DNA from: Terrimonas rubra
GTDB taxonomy: Bacteria; Bacteroidota; Bacteroidia; Chitinophagales; Chitinophagaceae
Direction of reading: 5' to 3'
DNA: 64,000 nt
NCBI RefSeq assembly: GCF_042686025.1
Contig: NZ_JBHUOZ010000001.1
Location: 1,240,001-1,304,000, forward strand
Part shown: positions 25,912 to 35,182 of the stretch, in pieces
How the letters are laid out: every line of letters starts with the position of its first letter
Numbering within the stretch: the stretch's first letter is position 1
The notes under the pieces: generated by a model
What the model was told of the DNA's origin: nothing
Databases searched by the model: none
The model's input: the letters and a program-made list of their open reading frames with translations, nothing else
Program-made: the position numbers and the translations under genes

Positions 25912-27846
25912 TTAGCCTTCAACAGCTTCTTCCTCCAGTTCTTTTGTGACCAGTACATTTTTTTCTTCTTTGCTGCCGCCTGTTTCCACATAGTCGTTCT
26001 TCAGCATATCAAACTGGTAACCGGTTTGTTCCATCCTTGTTTTTAAGCCTGTTTGTGTATCTATCACCTGGCGTATGGAAGCATTCAATTCCTTCAACAT
26101 AAGGTTATGACTATTGTATATAAAGTACAGGCTGTTGAGTTCTTCATCCACACTAAAGTTTTTGCTGTCCAGGAAGCCGATGATACGTTTTAGTTCTTTA
26201 TCGAAGCGGTTAATGGCCGCCTGTAAACCTACTTTATCCGGGTCGTTGCTCTCCGTAGCATCAAATTCAAAACTGCTCCGTACATTTTTCATCAGTGATT
26301 TCAGCGGTGCGGCTGCTGCATTTGCAGTTAAGCTGTCTAAAAAAGAAGTGGCGCCACCTAAAGGAATTTTACTGATAATAAAAGCATACAGCGCTTTTTT
26401 GGTAGGCAACATGGGTAATGTTATACAGGCGATAGCTGCAGCAACGGCCGTTTTTTCCTGGGGTGTTAAGTCGCCTTTTGCTTTACTGGCTTTTATGGCT
26501 GATTGTAAATGCGTAAATGCCTGGTTTACCAGCTGGGCTCCTTCTTCGGGCTTTTTCTGTTGTAATTTATCCAGTACCAACTGGTTGTATGCTTCATCCA
26601 CTTCTACCGGTGTAACGGCAGCAGGGGCAGGGGCGTGTATATGGGTAATGCCGGCGTTCTCTATAATTTTATCAACCAGCGCATCAGATGCGGGTGATTC
26701 AAATTTGAATACGGCCAGTGAATCGGCCAGGGTTAAAAATATGGGTGATAAACAGTTAAAGAAGTTTTGAATGGGGAGGTTGGCAGTATCCACACCAAAA
26801 CCACTTACCGATTTTTTTAAATCGTCGCTGATAAACCTTTCCATACGTGAGGCGCATTTACCGGGTATACTGTCATATCCTTTAAACATATCGCCAAATT
26901 CGGGTAAGCCACTGAAGTCTATCATCCCGGGGGCTTCACTGATCAGTTTTTTAACCAGGCCGATCATATCTTCAATAGCGCCTACCAGTTCATCCTTGGC
27001 TTTTTCAAAAGCGTCTACTACTTTTTTATTATCCTCGCCCACGCCCAGGGAGTGATCGCCTAATACATAAGAGAGTGCCGCAGTGATGCGCAGTATAATT
27101 TTAGCAGCTACGTAAGAAAATAAATTGCTGTTGCATTCGGCAACATACTGGCGTAATTTATCGGCAGGCTCAAAGTACTCTATTACTTTTTGGGTAAGAT
27201 CGTAACGGTTACCTAAGCTGATGGCTTTGCCCTTACCTTTTAAAACGGTTTTATCTAATACGTGTAAGTCTTTGTATAAAGGGGTACCTACATAAATGAG
27301 CGAGCCAATATGCCAGTTTGTTTTGAATGCTTCTTCGTTTTTAAACAGGTTGGCGGCTTCGTTGGCAATATTGCCGCCCTGGCCCAGGCCTACAAAGTGT
27401 ATGGCCGAAGGATAATCGTTCCAGTCGCTTAACTCGCTTTTTAGTTTATCAAATAATTTTTTGCCTTCCTGTTTCCTGTCATCGGCAGTTGCCTGGTCTT
27501 CAAAATCGTAGATGAGGGTAAAGTTCTCCGGGTTCATTTTATCCTGTAACAAGGTTTCTATCTTGCTGAAGGTTTTGTCCCAGTTCTTATCATAGGTTTC
27601 AAAATAGTTATATTCTTTTTCTGATTTTACCGGTTTGGCTGGATCTTCTTTAATGGTACCGGGAATATAGGAGGCAATGGTATCAATGGCAGAAGTAACG
27701 GCGCCTGCTTTCTCGGCAATACCTCCCATCAGGCTATCGGCTTTGCCCAGCCCCTCCAGGTTGCCGGGTTTATAACGAACCAGTACCAGTACCTGGCGGA
27801 GTTCGTTTGTTTCAAAAGCGGTTTCTGTATCTTTTTCCGATGCCAT
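25912..27846 (-). CDS. Alpha/beta-hydrolase-like T6SS-locus protein lacking the nucleophile; candidate effector
   Basis: 644 residues, no signal peptide. Residues about 15-240 resemble a lipase/esterase fold: strand LVLVRYKP, then HFVGLGQGGNIANEA in the nucleophile-elbow position, GSLIYVGTPLYKDLH, and ISLGNRYDLTQKV where a catalytic acid would sit. In the elbow, residue 155 is Gly (GGC) instead of Ser, so G-x-S-x-G is not met. The remaining 400 residues are mostly helical with an Ala/Pro linker near 390. It follows tssI, the adaptor and PAAR in one operon (13-base gap to PAAR), the usual place for a cargo effector. Confidence 0.6.
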   Translation of the reverse strand: MASEKDTETAFETNELRQVLVLVRYKPGNLEGLGKADSLMGGIAEKAGAVTSAIDTIASYIPGTIKEDPAKPVKSEKEYNYFETYDKNWDKTFSKIETLLQDKMNPENFTLIYDFEDQATADDRKQEGKKLFDKLKSELSDWNDYPSAIHFVGLGQGGNIANEAANLFKNEEAFKTNWHIGSLIYVGTPLYKDLHVLDKTVLKGKGKAISLGNRYDLTQKVIEYFEPADKLRQYVAECNSNLFSYVAAKIILRITAALSYVLGDHSLGVGEDNKKVVDAFEKAKDELVGAIEDMIGLVKKLISEAPGMIDFSGLPEFGDMFKGYDSIPGKCASRMERFISDDLKKSVSGFGVDTANLPIQNFFNCLSPIFLTLADSLAVFKFESPASDALVDKIIENAGITHIHAPAPAAVTPVEVDEAYNQLVLDKLQQKKPEEGAQLVNQAFTHLQSAIKASKAKGDLTPQEKTAVAAAIACITLPMLPTKKALYAFIISKIPLGGATSFLDSLTANAAAAPLKSLMKNVRSSFEFDATESNDPDKVGLQAAINRFDKELKRIIGFLDSKNFSVDEELNSLYFIYNSHNLMLKELNASIRQVIDTQTGLKTRMEQTGYQFDMLKNDYVETGGSKEEKNVLVTKELEEEAVEG

Positions 27847-27859
27847 GAGGGGTCATGCA

Positions 27860-28489
27860 TTATTTATTGTTAAAAACTACTTTACAGTCTGCTACGGTAT
27901 AGCCCTGTAATTGTTCTGTTTCGCCATTGCTGTTGGTATTACCGGTTACTTTTTCACCATCGGGTTTGGTAATGGTATAGCCAACATTGGCCTGTGGCTT
28001 ACCGGCCACATCTTTTAATGAATATTTTGCTGAGAAATCGTCCTTCTTGGTTTTCTCCGCATTGGCATCGCCATCTTCAGCTGCTTTTTTCAGGGCGTCG
28101 CTGTTTTCCATGTCGGCTGCTTTTTTAGCGCCCACTTTGGAGAAGGCCTTTTTCCTGGCGCTTTTACCATCGCTGCCGGCACTGCCGCTACCACTTTCGC
28201 CAATGAGTACGGTGGCACAGCCCATTATTATACTGCCGCCATGTGCCGTCATATCACCCATACGGGCCGCCATCTGTCCGCCGATAAGTACCGTACCGCT
28301 ACCCATCATAATACTATCGGGCGGGCCGGCACAGGTACAGGCAGTACCCATTACAGCGGCAAATGAGCCACCGATGAGCACGGTGGGCACGGCGCCCAGG
28401 GGCAGTATGGGGCCGCCAACATGCGGTACTACACCGGTTACCATGGGGCATACATGCATATCAATTGTTCGTGCAGCGGGTTTACCCAT
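27860..28489 (-). CDS. PAAR-domain spike tip protein with C-terminal extension
   Basis: 209 residues. A PAAR domain at about 1-98 has the repeated GTVLIGG / ATVLIGE turns and His/Cys residues (MHVCPM, TCTCAGPP, MTAHGG) that bind the structural metal. A charged Lys/Ala/Asp linker follows (about 99-150), then a C-terminal domain (about 153-209) with KPQANVGYTITKPDGEK, resembling the small beta folds found at VgrG tails. PAAR proteins sharpen the VgrG spike and carry effectors. It lies between the DUF4123-like adaptor gene and the pseudo-hydrolase gene. Confidence 0.88.
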   Translation of the reverse strand: MGKPAARTIDMHVCPMVTGVVPHVGGPILPLGAVPTVLIGGSFAAVMGTACTCAGPPDSIMMGSGTVLIGGQMAARMGDMTAHGGSIIMGCATVLIGESGSGSAGSDGKSARKKAFSKVGAKKAADMENSDALKKAAEDGDANAEKTKKDDFSAKYSLKDVAGKPQANVGYTITKPDGEKVTGNTNSNGETEQLQGYTVADCKVVFNNK

Positions 28490-28526
28490 TTATATACATT
28501 TTATGATTAATATCCTGTTACTATGC

Positions 28527-29120
28527 TTAACCGGTCCAGAACCTTCGTTTTTTGGCCGGAGTAGCAGGCATATCAGGATAATTTATTTTCTGTGTTCTTG
28601 TTGCGTCACTTGTATCCACTGTATCCGTAACAGGCATAAAGACCTGTGAGCGGGAACATTTTTCTATTTGTAATAATTGCCTGTTGTTCAGTGAGAGTTT
28701 TACTAACTGGTCCTTATTACCCTCTTCCAAATAAATGGCAGGTATATAATCTTTAAAAAAAAGGTTCAGTCTTTCTTCACTGTATTGTGGTAGTTCGCGT
28801 AACAAAACCCTCGCATCCCAAAAACGGTAATAGTGTGTTTTGTTCTCTTTTTCCTGGTACAGGAACTGCTGCAGGTGTTCCCGTAAAAAATCAATTCCTT
28901 CGTTCGATTCAATAATGAGGTGATGATGAAATGTGATCAGCGGATCGTTGATAACTGCATAAAAATCCTGTGAACCCAGGGCAAATAACCAGGGCGCAGC
29001 ATCCCAGATAAATTCATCATCGGTATTTTTAAATAAACACTGGTTAACAGGAAATGCCTGCTGTAGCGGTATTACCGGGTAAGCGGTGTTAATGGCCATA
29101 TCCAGGCAGAGGTACTTCAT
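28527..29120 (-). CDS. DUF4123-type T6SS effector-loading adaptor
   Basis: 197 residues. The pattern fits the DUF4123 (Tap/TEC) chaperone family: DEFIWDAAPWLFAL near residue 35, HHHLIIESNEGIDFLREHL, and the late YYRFWDARVLLREL signature. These proteins bring an effector to VgrG and are encoded between vgrG and the cargo. The gene begins 6 bases after tssI, so it is translationally close to it. Its presence predicts that a genuine cargo effector lies just downstream. Confidence 0.7.
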   Translation of the reverse strand: MKYLCLDMAINTAYPVIPLQQAFPVNQCLFKNTDDEFIWDAAPWLFALGSQDFYAVINDPLITFHHHLIIESNEGIDFLREHLQQFLYQEKENKTHYYRFWDARVLLRELPQYSEERLNLFFKDYIPAIYLEEGNKDQLVKLSLNNRQLLQIEKCSRSQVFMPVTDTVDTSDATRTQKINYPDMPATPAKKRRFWTG

Positions 29121-29126
29121 GTTTAT

Positions 29127-30980
29127 TTAGTTTATCATTACAATGCCACCTTTCACGGTGGTGGTAGCGCCACCCTGGAGGGTAGCCGTAGCTCCGCCTG
29201 ATATTTCTACAGCCGCAGCACCTTCTACTTTTGTAGATGGAGCGCTTATTTCCACACTGGCTCCATCGGTTAATTTGGTGCCGGCAGCACTAACAATGGT
29301 TAAACCACCGCCGATTGTTTCAGTGGAGTTGCTGCCAATGGTAATGCTTTGACTGGAGCCAATACTAACGGTATTGGTTTCGCCAAAAGTTGTGGTATTG
29401 CTTCTTGCCACAGTAAGGGTGTTATTACTCCCTATTGTTAGTTCGTTATTAGCACCCACATCACATTTCATATCTGAACCAATAGTAATCTGTGTTTTTT
29501 CGGCAACGGTAATTTGCAAATCCTTAGCCGCCTCTATTTGTATATTGCCGTCACCGGCGAGTAAGATAAAGGAGCCGGCCTTGTCAACGATCTTGATACT
29601 TCCGGCATCATCGTCGAAAGTAATGCGGTTACCACTCCGTGTACCGATGATTTTAAGGTTGTTACTGGCGTGCGCAATATTTGACTGGTTACGTTCACTG
29701 TACACGGCCCCCACCACAAAGGGACGTTCAGCGTTCTGGGCAATAAAGTCTATCATTACTTCATCATCCACTTCGGGTAAAAACCGGAAGCCGGTATCAG
29801 TGCCTGCATGGGGAACCATAACACTGATCCAGGGCGTGGTTTCGCCGTCGGGTTGCCAGGCCATACGTACTTTTATCCTGGCTAAGCCATCTGCATCTTC
29901 ATTATCCACCACGGTAGCGAGCTGCGCATAACTTTTAGGAAAGAGGTGCGGGTTGGTATAAGGCGGAACGGCTGATTCGGCCGGGATGGCCATAAAGCGG
30001 TTACTGTAATCCTCGTAACCATTGCTTCGTATTTCCAGCTCTATCACAACAAATTCGGTGGCATTATCATTTTCATCCACCACTTTAATGGTGCCACCGA
30101 TCCGGATCATATTATTGCGGGTGTTGCCGGTAATGTAAACTGCCGAGGCGGCGCTGGCCTGCTGGTGCAGTTCGGTTATTTTATCCAGTACCTCCACTTT
30201 CATGGAGTGCCCGTAGAATGCGGGTTCCTGGCTTTTGCCGTAGAAAGCTTCTGACGCTTCCAGGGCGGCATCTACCATGCCTGAGCCGCCGGGTTTAGCG
30301 GCTTCTACTTCGCTGGTAATGTATTCGCCTTTGTAATTATCAAAGCCGGTAACTTTTGTAGGTGCTTGTTGTATGCGTGCCGATAAGCTAAGGTCAGTAA
30401 CGGCTCCTTCGGCCAGTTTTAGCTCTACGGCATTGGTATCGGGTTTCCCTAATACCAGTTCCTCGCCATTATAATAGAGCCATTCTCCATAACGGGCCGC
30501 CAGCATGGTGTAAAATTCAAAACTGGTCTGGTTGTATTGTACCGTATAAAAAAGCTGTTCGGTATAGGCTGGCTCCAGCTTTAAGGGACTGCCGTTGCCC
30601 AAAGCCTCAAAAATGTCTTTTAGCGTTTTTTTAATGAAGGATTTGCATTGTTTAATGGCATCGAGTTTTAACAGGAGGCCCCGGCCGGTAATGGCATATT
30701 CGGTATTATGCAGGAACTGGTTGGTACAGTTAATATGTTCAATAATACCTTTGAAAGTAAAACTATCATTAATGTTAATGGTAACTTCTTTTCCCAGGTT
30801 ATTCTTATAAAAATTTACTTTATCGGAAAGAGAAGCTTCTTCGGCCGGCAAACGCCAGGTAAAGGAAAAGGTATTGAGATCGGCCAGGCGCTGCTGAATA
30901 GCCAGGTGCGCAAAACTGATATCACCGTCAGTACCGCTGACCTGTATTTTAATAGTTGTTATTTCATTATTAGTTGCCAT
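29127..30980 (-). CDS. tssI: T6SS spike protein TssI (VgrG)
   Basis: 617 residues. N-terminal gp27-like barrel domains (to about 350), a gp5 OB-fold (about 365-440, with VDNEDADGLARIKVRMAWQP and VMVPHAGTDTGFRFLPEVDD), then a repetitive beta-helix needle (TIGSNNTLTVARSNTTTFGE, SIGSSQSITIGSN, AAVEISGGATATLQGG). There is no extra C-terminal effector domain, so cargo must be delivered through PAAR or the adaptor. A long inverted repeat lies 22 bases upstream of its start. Confidence 0.93.
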   Translation of the reverse strand: MATNNEITTIKIQVSGTDGDISFAHLAIQQRLADLNTFSFTWRLPAEEASLSDKVNFYKNNLGKEVTININDSFTFKGIIEHINCTNQFLHNTEYAITGRGLLLKLDAIKQCKSFIKKTLKDIFEALGNGSPLKLEPAYTEQLFYTVQYNQTSFEFYTMLAARYGEWLYYNGEELVLGKPDTNAVELKLAEGAVTDLSLSARIQQAPTKVTGFDNYKGEYITSEVEAAKPGGSGMVDAALEASEAFYGKSQEPAFYGHSMKVEVLDKITELHQQASAASAVYITGNTRNNMIRIGGTIKVVDENDNATEFVVIELEIRSNGYEDYSNRFMAIPAESAVPPYTNPHLFPKSYAQLATVVDNEDADGLARIKVRMAWQPDGETTPWISVMVPHAGTDTGFRFLPEVDDEVMIDFIAQNAERPFVVGAVYSERNQSNIAHASNNLKIIGTRSGNRITFDDDAGSIKIVDKAGSFILLAGDGNIQIEAAKDLQITVAEKTQITIGSDMKCDVGANNELTIGSNNTLTVARSNTTTFGETNTVSIGSSQSITIGSNSTETIGGGLTIVSAAGTKLTDGASVEISAPSTKVEGAAAVEISGGATATLQGGATTTVKGGIVMIN

Positions 30981-31423
30981 GAGCTGCCCATTATAAATTG
31001 AATTACCTGCAACAGTTTTTGCAAGGAGTGCCGTTAAAAACTATTGCAGGTAAGGCGGTGAACAATGCCTTATATATTGATAGGGTTATAGTTATAATTT
31101 TATTGATAAATTGGATTTATTAATAAAACCAATCCCGGGTACCGGGGTACGCCAGGTTATACCACTGTTTATGGATTATATTAACCAATAAATACGACCG
31201 GTAAGGCAGGTCACCAATTCAGCGGCCGGTATGCCCGGCCCGTACCTGCAAATAAACTACACCATTATACCCCTGTAAATATTAAAAGAAAGTACCGGCT
31301 TGTAACCGGTGTTATTCATACCAACAGTATGCTCAGATACTGCCGGGCAGGGTTAAGGATAGTAATAAAATAAAATACCTATGTTATTATTGGTTAATAC
31401 AATCGTTCAGCCGGCCTTGTGAA
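30981..31423. other. Noncoding 443-bp spacer between tssD and tssI
   Basis: No ORF is supported here. The spacer holds the inverted repeat at 31003-31053 and several short palindromes (for example the GGTACCGGGGTACG stretch near 31138 and ACCGGCTTGTAACCGGT near 31292). It may contain the tssI promoter or an unrecognised regulatory RNA. Confidence 0.5.
31003..31053 (-). promoter_or_regulatory. Long hairpin in the tssI (vgrG) leader
   Basis: The 18-base arms TTACCTGCAACAGTTTTT (31003-31020) and AAAAACTATTGCAGGTAA (31036-31053) pair with one mismatch around a 15-base loop. It ends 22 bases before the tssI start codon on the minus strand. There is no downstream T-run, so it is not a classical terminator. 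Confidence 0.6.
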
Positions 31424-31819
31424 TTATTTATGCCAGTTGTTTTTATGTTCACCGTTTCCTAATGATATTTCGTTGGCCGAAAGCTCAAAAGTAATACGCA
31501 GGGGATTGTCGTCGTTGGCGTTGAAAGACTCCTGGTAGCCTACCATATGTGCATCTTTGAACTTCAGTTCTTTCAGTGTGGCATCGCTGTCGCGTTTAAT
31601 AAAAATAATGCTGCCTTCTTTGGTGGCGTGCGGGTCGGAAATCCATTCAAATAATTCTGTTTCTCCTTTGTCAACGCTTACAGTGGCTGTGATTTTACCA
31701 CCACGTACATCAGTAGATGGTCTGCCTGTAACATCGGTTTGGCGGGTGAGGGTGTATTCGCAGGAAATTACTTTTTCGTAAACTTTTCCGCCTACGTCGA
31801 TTTTGATTTTGAAACTCAT
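31424..31819 (-). CDS. tssD: T6SS tube protein TssD (Hcp)
   Basis: 131 residues, the usual length. It shows the T6SSiii Hcp pattern: YEKVISCEYTLTRQTDVTGR, PSTDVRGGKITATVSVD, ELFEWISDPHATKEGSIIFI and LKFKDAHMVGYQESF. Hcp hexamers stack into the expelled tube and can carry cargo in the lumen. It is the first gene of the minus arm, 443 bases from tssI, and is divergent from tssG. The separation suggests that it is strongly and separately expressed. Confidence 0.9.
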   Translation of the reverse strand: MSFKIKIDVGGKVYEKVISCEYTLTRQTDVTGRPSTDVRGGKITATVSVDKGETELFEWISDPHATKEGSIIFIKRDSDATLKELKFKDAHMVGYQESFNANDDNPLRITFELSANEISLGNGEHKNNWHK

Positions 31820-31992
31820 AGTTAAAGTTTTGAGGTTATATAAAATGGTCAGCTAAAGGTAATGAACTTACCATTCGTGCCTATCAGTATTTTTACGATA
31901 AATTTGAATTATTATCAACACTGTTTTTCTGCCTGCCTACCACAAACCGGTAAATAAGGTGGCACTGTCGCCGATTAAGTAATATTATTGTA

Positions 31993-32000
31993 TAAATTTG
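31993..32000 (+). promoter_or_regulatory. -7 box TAAATTTG of the T6SS plus arm
   Basis: Matches TAnnTTTG, 36 bases before the tssG ATG. No clear -33 TTG is visible. Confidence 0.45.
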
Positions 32001-32036
32001 TTTACTTACCTAAAACTATGAATTTGTAAATGGTGT

Positions 32037-32963
32037 ATGAAACCCTCACTCAGCCCATATAACCATCATGTATTGCCCCTGCTGAATGCCGAGGTGTTTT
32101 GCGCAGCCATTATGGAGAACGGGGTGGATTTTGACTCCCTGGATATTTTTTACGAAGGCGGTTTCCGCCAGAATTACCGGAATGATATTGAAGAAGTAAG
32201 GCATGAATATGAAGGCGACCCTGACGCTGCCATTAAAATAAATTTGAATCGCAACGGTATTTACGATAATTTACCGGAGGGTTTATTTCACCAGGCTAAA
32301 GGCTCATCACGTACCTCCAGTACCAGGGATATGATCACCGAACACCGGCAGTATAAGGACGAAGAGAAGATGGCCCGCCGGTTTTTTAAACCCTTACAGC
32401 AGGAGTTGTTCAGGGCCGGGGTAGCACAGGAACTGGAGGAGAGAAGGCTGTTGTTTGCTTCGCTGGTGGGGGATGTACCACCTTCCTTTTTTTCATTCTG
32501 GAATATTGATAAACATTTACCTGCAGCACCCGCTACCATGTTAATAAGAGTGCTGCCTTTTGCAAGGCATATAAAAGGTAATAAGGAACTGACCGCAAAA
32601 ACACTGGCGCTGGTATTAAATAAACCGGTGGCTGTGGCTGAAATAATTAAACAGCAGCAGTATACCGCCGCACAGGAAAACTTTTTTGAGTGCGGTAAAA
32701 ATGCGTTACTGGGTATTAATACCATTACCGGGCATACGGTGCATGAACCTTCGCTGTGCTGGCAGTTTACCATCAGCGGGGTAAGTACGGAAGAGCTGGA
32801 AAGTTATGTGCCGGAAAAACCAATGGGCCAACTGTTACACCGTTTTACGGAACTGTTTATACCATTGATAACCGATGTATCATTCAATTTTGAAACAAAA
32901 CAGGATCAGCAAACCGAAACCCTGCATAACGAGTATGTAATGGGCTACGGATTTACCATTTAA
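32037..32963 (+). CDS. tssG: T6SS baseplate subunit TssG
   Basis: 308 residues. It fits the Bacteroidota TssG type by length, by locus (baseplate genes nearby) and by the FSFWNIDKHLPAAPATMLIR and YTAAQENFFECGKNALLGI stretches. TssG joins TssF, TssE and TssK in the baseplate wedge. It is the first gene of the plus arm, starting 217 bases from divergent tssD. I recognise it by context plus pattern, so the family call is somewhat less certain than for TssK or TssF. Confidence 0.72.
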   Translation: MKPSLSPYNHHVLPLLNAEVFCAAIMENGVDFDSLDIFYEGGFRQNYRNDIEEVRHEYEGDPDAAIKINLNRNGIYDNLPEGLFHQAKGSSRTSSTRDMITEHRQYKDEEKMARRFFKPLQQELFRAGVAQELEERRLLFASLVGDVPPSFFSFWNIDKHLPAAPATMLIRVLPFARHIKGNKELTAKTLALVLNKPVAVAEIIKQQQYTAAQENFFECGKNALLGINTITGHTVHEPSLCWQFTISGVSTEELESYVPEKPMGQLLHRFTELFIPLITDVSFNFETKQDQQTETLHNEYVMGYGFTI

Positions 32964-32979
32964 TTATTGTTTACTTACA

Positions 32980-33837
32980 ATGGCCATTAAAACCTTCATA
33001 TTATATTTTGCGCCCTTCCTGGCTGGCTCTATTGCTTTATTTGCAGTGGTAAAACAGTATGCCGTAACCTTTGCCAATAAAGGCAAAGCGCCTTTCTGGT
33101 ATGGTACGCTGGCATCTTCGCTGTCATCTTTAGTAGCTTTTGGTGTTACCTATGCTACCAATAACCTGTTTGTTGTTTTCTGGCTGATGGCCGGGCTGTA
33201 TCTGTTATTCGGTATTATTCACCTGGCTATTACCCATAAAAAATATTTCAGGCATCCGCGGGAACCACGGAATAAATTACTGACAGCCGAACTGTTGTTT
33301 GGTCTTTCGGTTGTTTGTTTCAGTATTGTTGCTTTTGCCGCCCTGCAATATTTTTTTAAGGACAAGGGATTTTTGTTTTACCCGGTTTTACTGAGCACCG
33401 TTTTTTTCTTTGTACCCATTTTAGTCTACCATACTTTTATTGCGGCTTATACCATTCCCCGGCCGGTGTATGTAACCTGGGAGTACCCCCTTTCGCCTAT
33501 TGAGTTACCGGATGAAAAAGAAAATGAAGAACTGCTGGTGATAGGCTTTGAAATTGCAAAAAAAGGCGGTGATATGAACCGCACTTATTTCCGGGCCAAA
33601 GCGCCTGCCGATATGATACTGGGTGACCTGTTTTATCATTTTATCAACGATTATAACGAAGTACAAAGTGAAACGCCGATCGATTATTTAAATAAAGACA
33701 GGCTGGCCTATAACTGGTTTTTCAGAGCCAAGCCAAAATGGTATACTTTCTCCAGTGTGCTTAATCCCGAAAAAACGGTCAGGGAGAATAACATTAAAGA
33801 AAATACCGTGATCATTTGTGAACGTGGCGCAGTGTAA
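32980..33837 (+). CDS. tssN: T6SSiii membrane protein TssN
   Basis: 285 residues. Five hydrophobic segments fill the first ~155 residues (about 4-23, 42-60, 65-88, 107-129, 133-157), followed by a soluble C-terminal domain (WEYPLSPIELPDEKENEE, DMILGDLFYHFINDYN). This fits TssN, one of the Bacteroidota-specific components that replace the TssJLM envelope complex. It is tightly spaced after tssG (16 bases) and before tssK (39 bases). Confidence 0.82.
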   Translation: MAIKTFILYFAPFLAGSIALFAVVKQYAVTFANKGKAPFWYGTLASSLSSLVAFGVTYATNNLFVVFWLMAGLYLLFGIIHLAITHKKYFRHPREPRNKLLTAELLFGLSVVCFSIVAFAALQYFFKDKGFLFYPVLLSTVFFFVPILVYHTFIAAYTIPRPVYVTWEYPLSPIELPDEKENEELLVIGFEIAKKGGDMNRTYFRAKAPADMILGDLFYHFINDYNEVQSETPIDYLNKDRLAYNWFFRAKPKWYTFSSVLNPEKTVRENNIKENTVIICERGAV

Positions 33838-33876
33838 AAAATTATAAACCTATAACCTTAACCTTATTTCCTCAAT

Positions 33877-35025
33877 ATGAACGAACGGCATCAATACCTC
33901 CCGGTAAACTGGGTGGACGGCATGAAGATCAATAAAGACCATTTTATTGCCCAGCAACATGCAACACAGTATGCTATACAAACCACACTGGCAAGTGAAC
34001 TGTCGGTCGTGAGGTATGGTGTTACCACCGGCTCCGCTTACAATGTAACCATTGCCGCCGATAACCAAAATGCCGTTACCGTAAAGGTAATGGCCTGTAA
34101 TGCGGTTACGCAGGGTGGTGTGGTCATCAATATACCGTCTTTATATAACCAGGCAAATGGTGGTGTGGTGCAGGCTACTTTGCCGATTGCCGCTACCACC
34201 GGTAAAACAACCTTATACATTGTATTGGTGGTTAATCCCTTTAACCGTAACCCGGTCGGCGATCCTGATGTAAATGAAGCCCCGCCAAGATATCCCTTTA
34301 CCGAAGCCGCCTATACTATTGAATGTGTGGAGGAGAATAGTTATCGCCAATATGTAAACAATCCTTATGTACTTACTATCGGCAGGATAATGGCCGATGC
34401 CGGCCTGCTGCAGGTAGATGAAGAGTATATACCCCCTTGCCTGAATATAGCGGCACACCCCGATCTTGTACAGCTACATGCCGAACTGGAACAGTTTTTA
34501 GCCACACTGGAATCACGCTGTTCTGTTATTGTTCAAAAAATATTCAAAAAAAGCCAGCAGAACGACCTGTCAGAACTGGCTTTATTCCTTTGCGACCGCA
34601 TCATTATTTTCTTAAGCCAGTCGCTTACGCAAATGCGGCGTACCGTAGTATATGAAGCGCCGGTAGTACTGTTCATGCAGATATCATCGCTGGCCAGGTT
34701 AATGAAAAATACCATTGACCTGCGGATAGGTTCCGGTAAGGATGAGTTAATGAATTACCTGAGCGAATGGTGCGAACTGAACCAGGGTGAACTGGAAAGT
34801 TTATTATCGGGTATCGCCAACCTGCCTTATCAGCATAATAATATTAACGAAGGCATTGGCCCGGTTATCAGGTTTGCAAAAGTTATATCCCGTTTGTTTG
34901 AAACGCTCAGTGGGCTGGAGTTCATTGGCAAACGTAAAGAGTCGGGCATATTTGTAAAAGAAGAGTTTACACCAACCCAGCAGGATGCACAGCAGGCAAA
35001 AACAAAAAGAAGATTTTTTGGTTAA
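33877..35025 (+). CDS. tssK: T6SS baseplate subunit TssK
   Basis: 382 residues. The N terminus VNWVDGMKINKDHFIAQQHA is the characteristic TssK start in T6SSiii. The middle domain has YPFTEAAYTIECVEEN and the C-terminal part is helical. TssK is the trimeric adaptor between baseplate and envelope complex, related to phage receptor-binding proteins. It is followed immediately by copy B of the dispersed repeat before tssO. Confidence 0.9.
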   Translation: MNERHQYLPVNWVDGMKINKDHFIAQQHATQYAIQTTLASELSVVRYGVTTGSAYNVTIAADNQNAVTVKVMACNAVTQGGVVINIPSLYNQANGGVVQATLPIAATTGKTTLYIVLVVNPFNRNPVGDPDVNEAPPRYPFTEAAYTIECVEENSYRQYVNNPYVLTIGRIMADAGLLQVDEEYIPPCLNIAAHPDLVQLHAELEQFLATLESRCSVIVQKIFKKSQQNDLSELALFLCDRIIIFLSQSLTQMRRTVVYEAPVVLFMQISSLARLMKNTIDLRIGSGKDELMNYLSEWCELNQGELESLLSGIANLPYQHNNINEGIGPVIRFAKVISRLFETLSGLEFIGKRKESGIFVKEEFTPTQQDAQQAKTKRRFFG

Positions 35026-35081
35026 CCGGCTGTGGTGCCCTGATGGAACTGAACTTGCGACGCTCCGTTCAACTGCAGTAA
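35026..35081. repeat. Dispersed repeat, copy B (tssK-tssO spacer)
   Basis: It begins directly after the tssK stop codon. It shares CCCTGATGGA and TTGCGACGCTCCGTTCA (35055-35071) with copy A, and CCGGCT plus the CTGCAGTAA end (35073-35081) at the same spacing with copy C. Its location inside a T6SS operon suggests insertion or spread of the element. Confidence 0.6.
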
Positions 35082-35182
35082 TGCTATTGAACTATGAGGA
35101 CAGCACAAATTGTTGGCTAAACAAAACCCACTACTCAAGAATACCATTAAATACTATCATCACTAATAACGATTAATACAAC

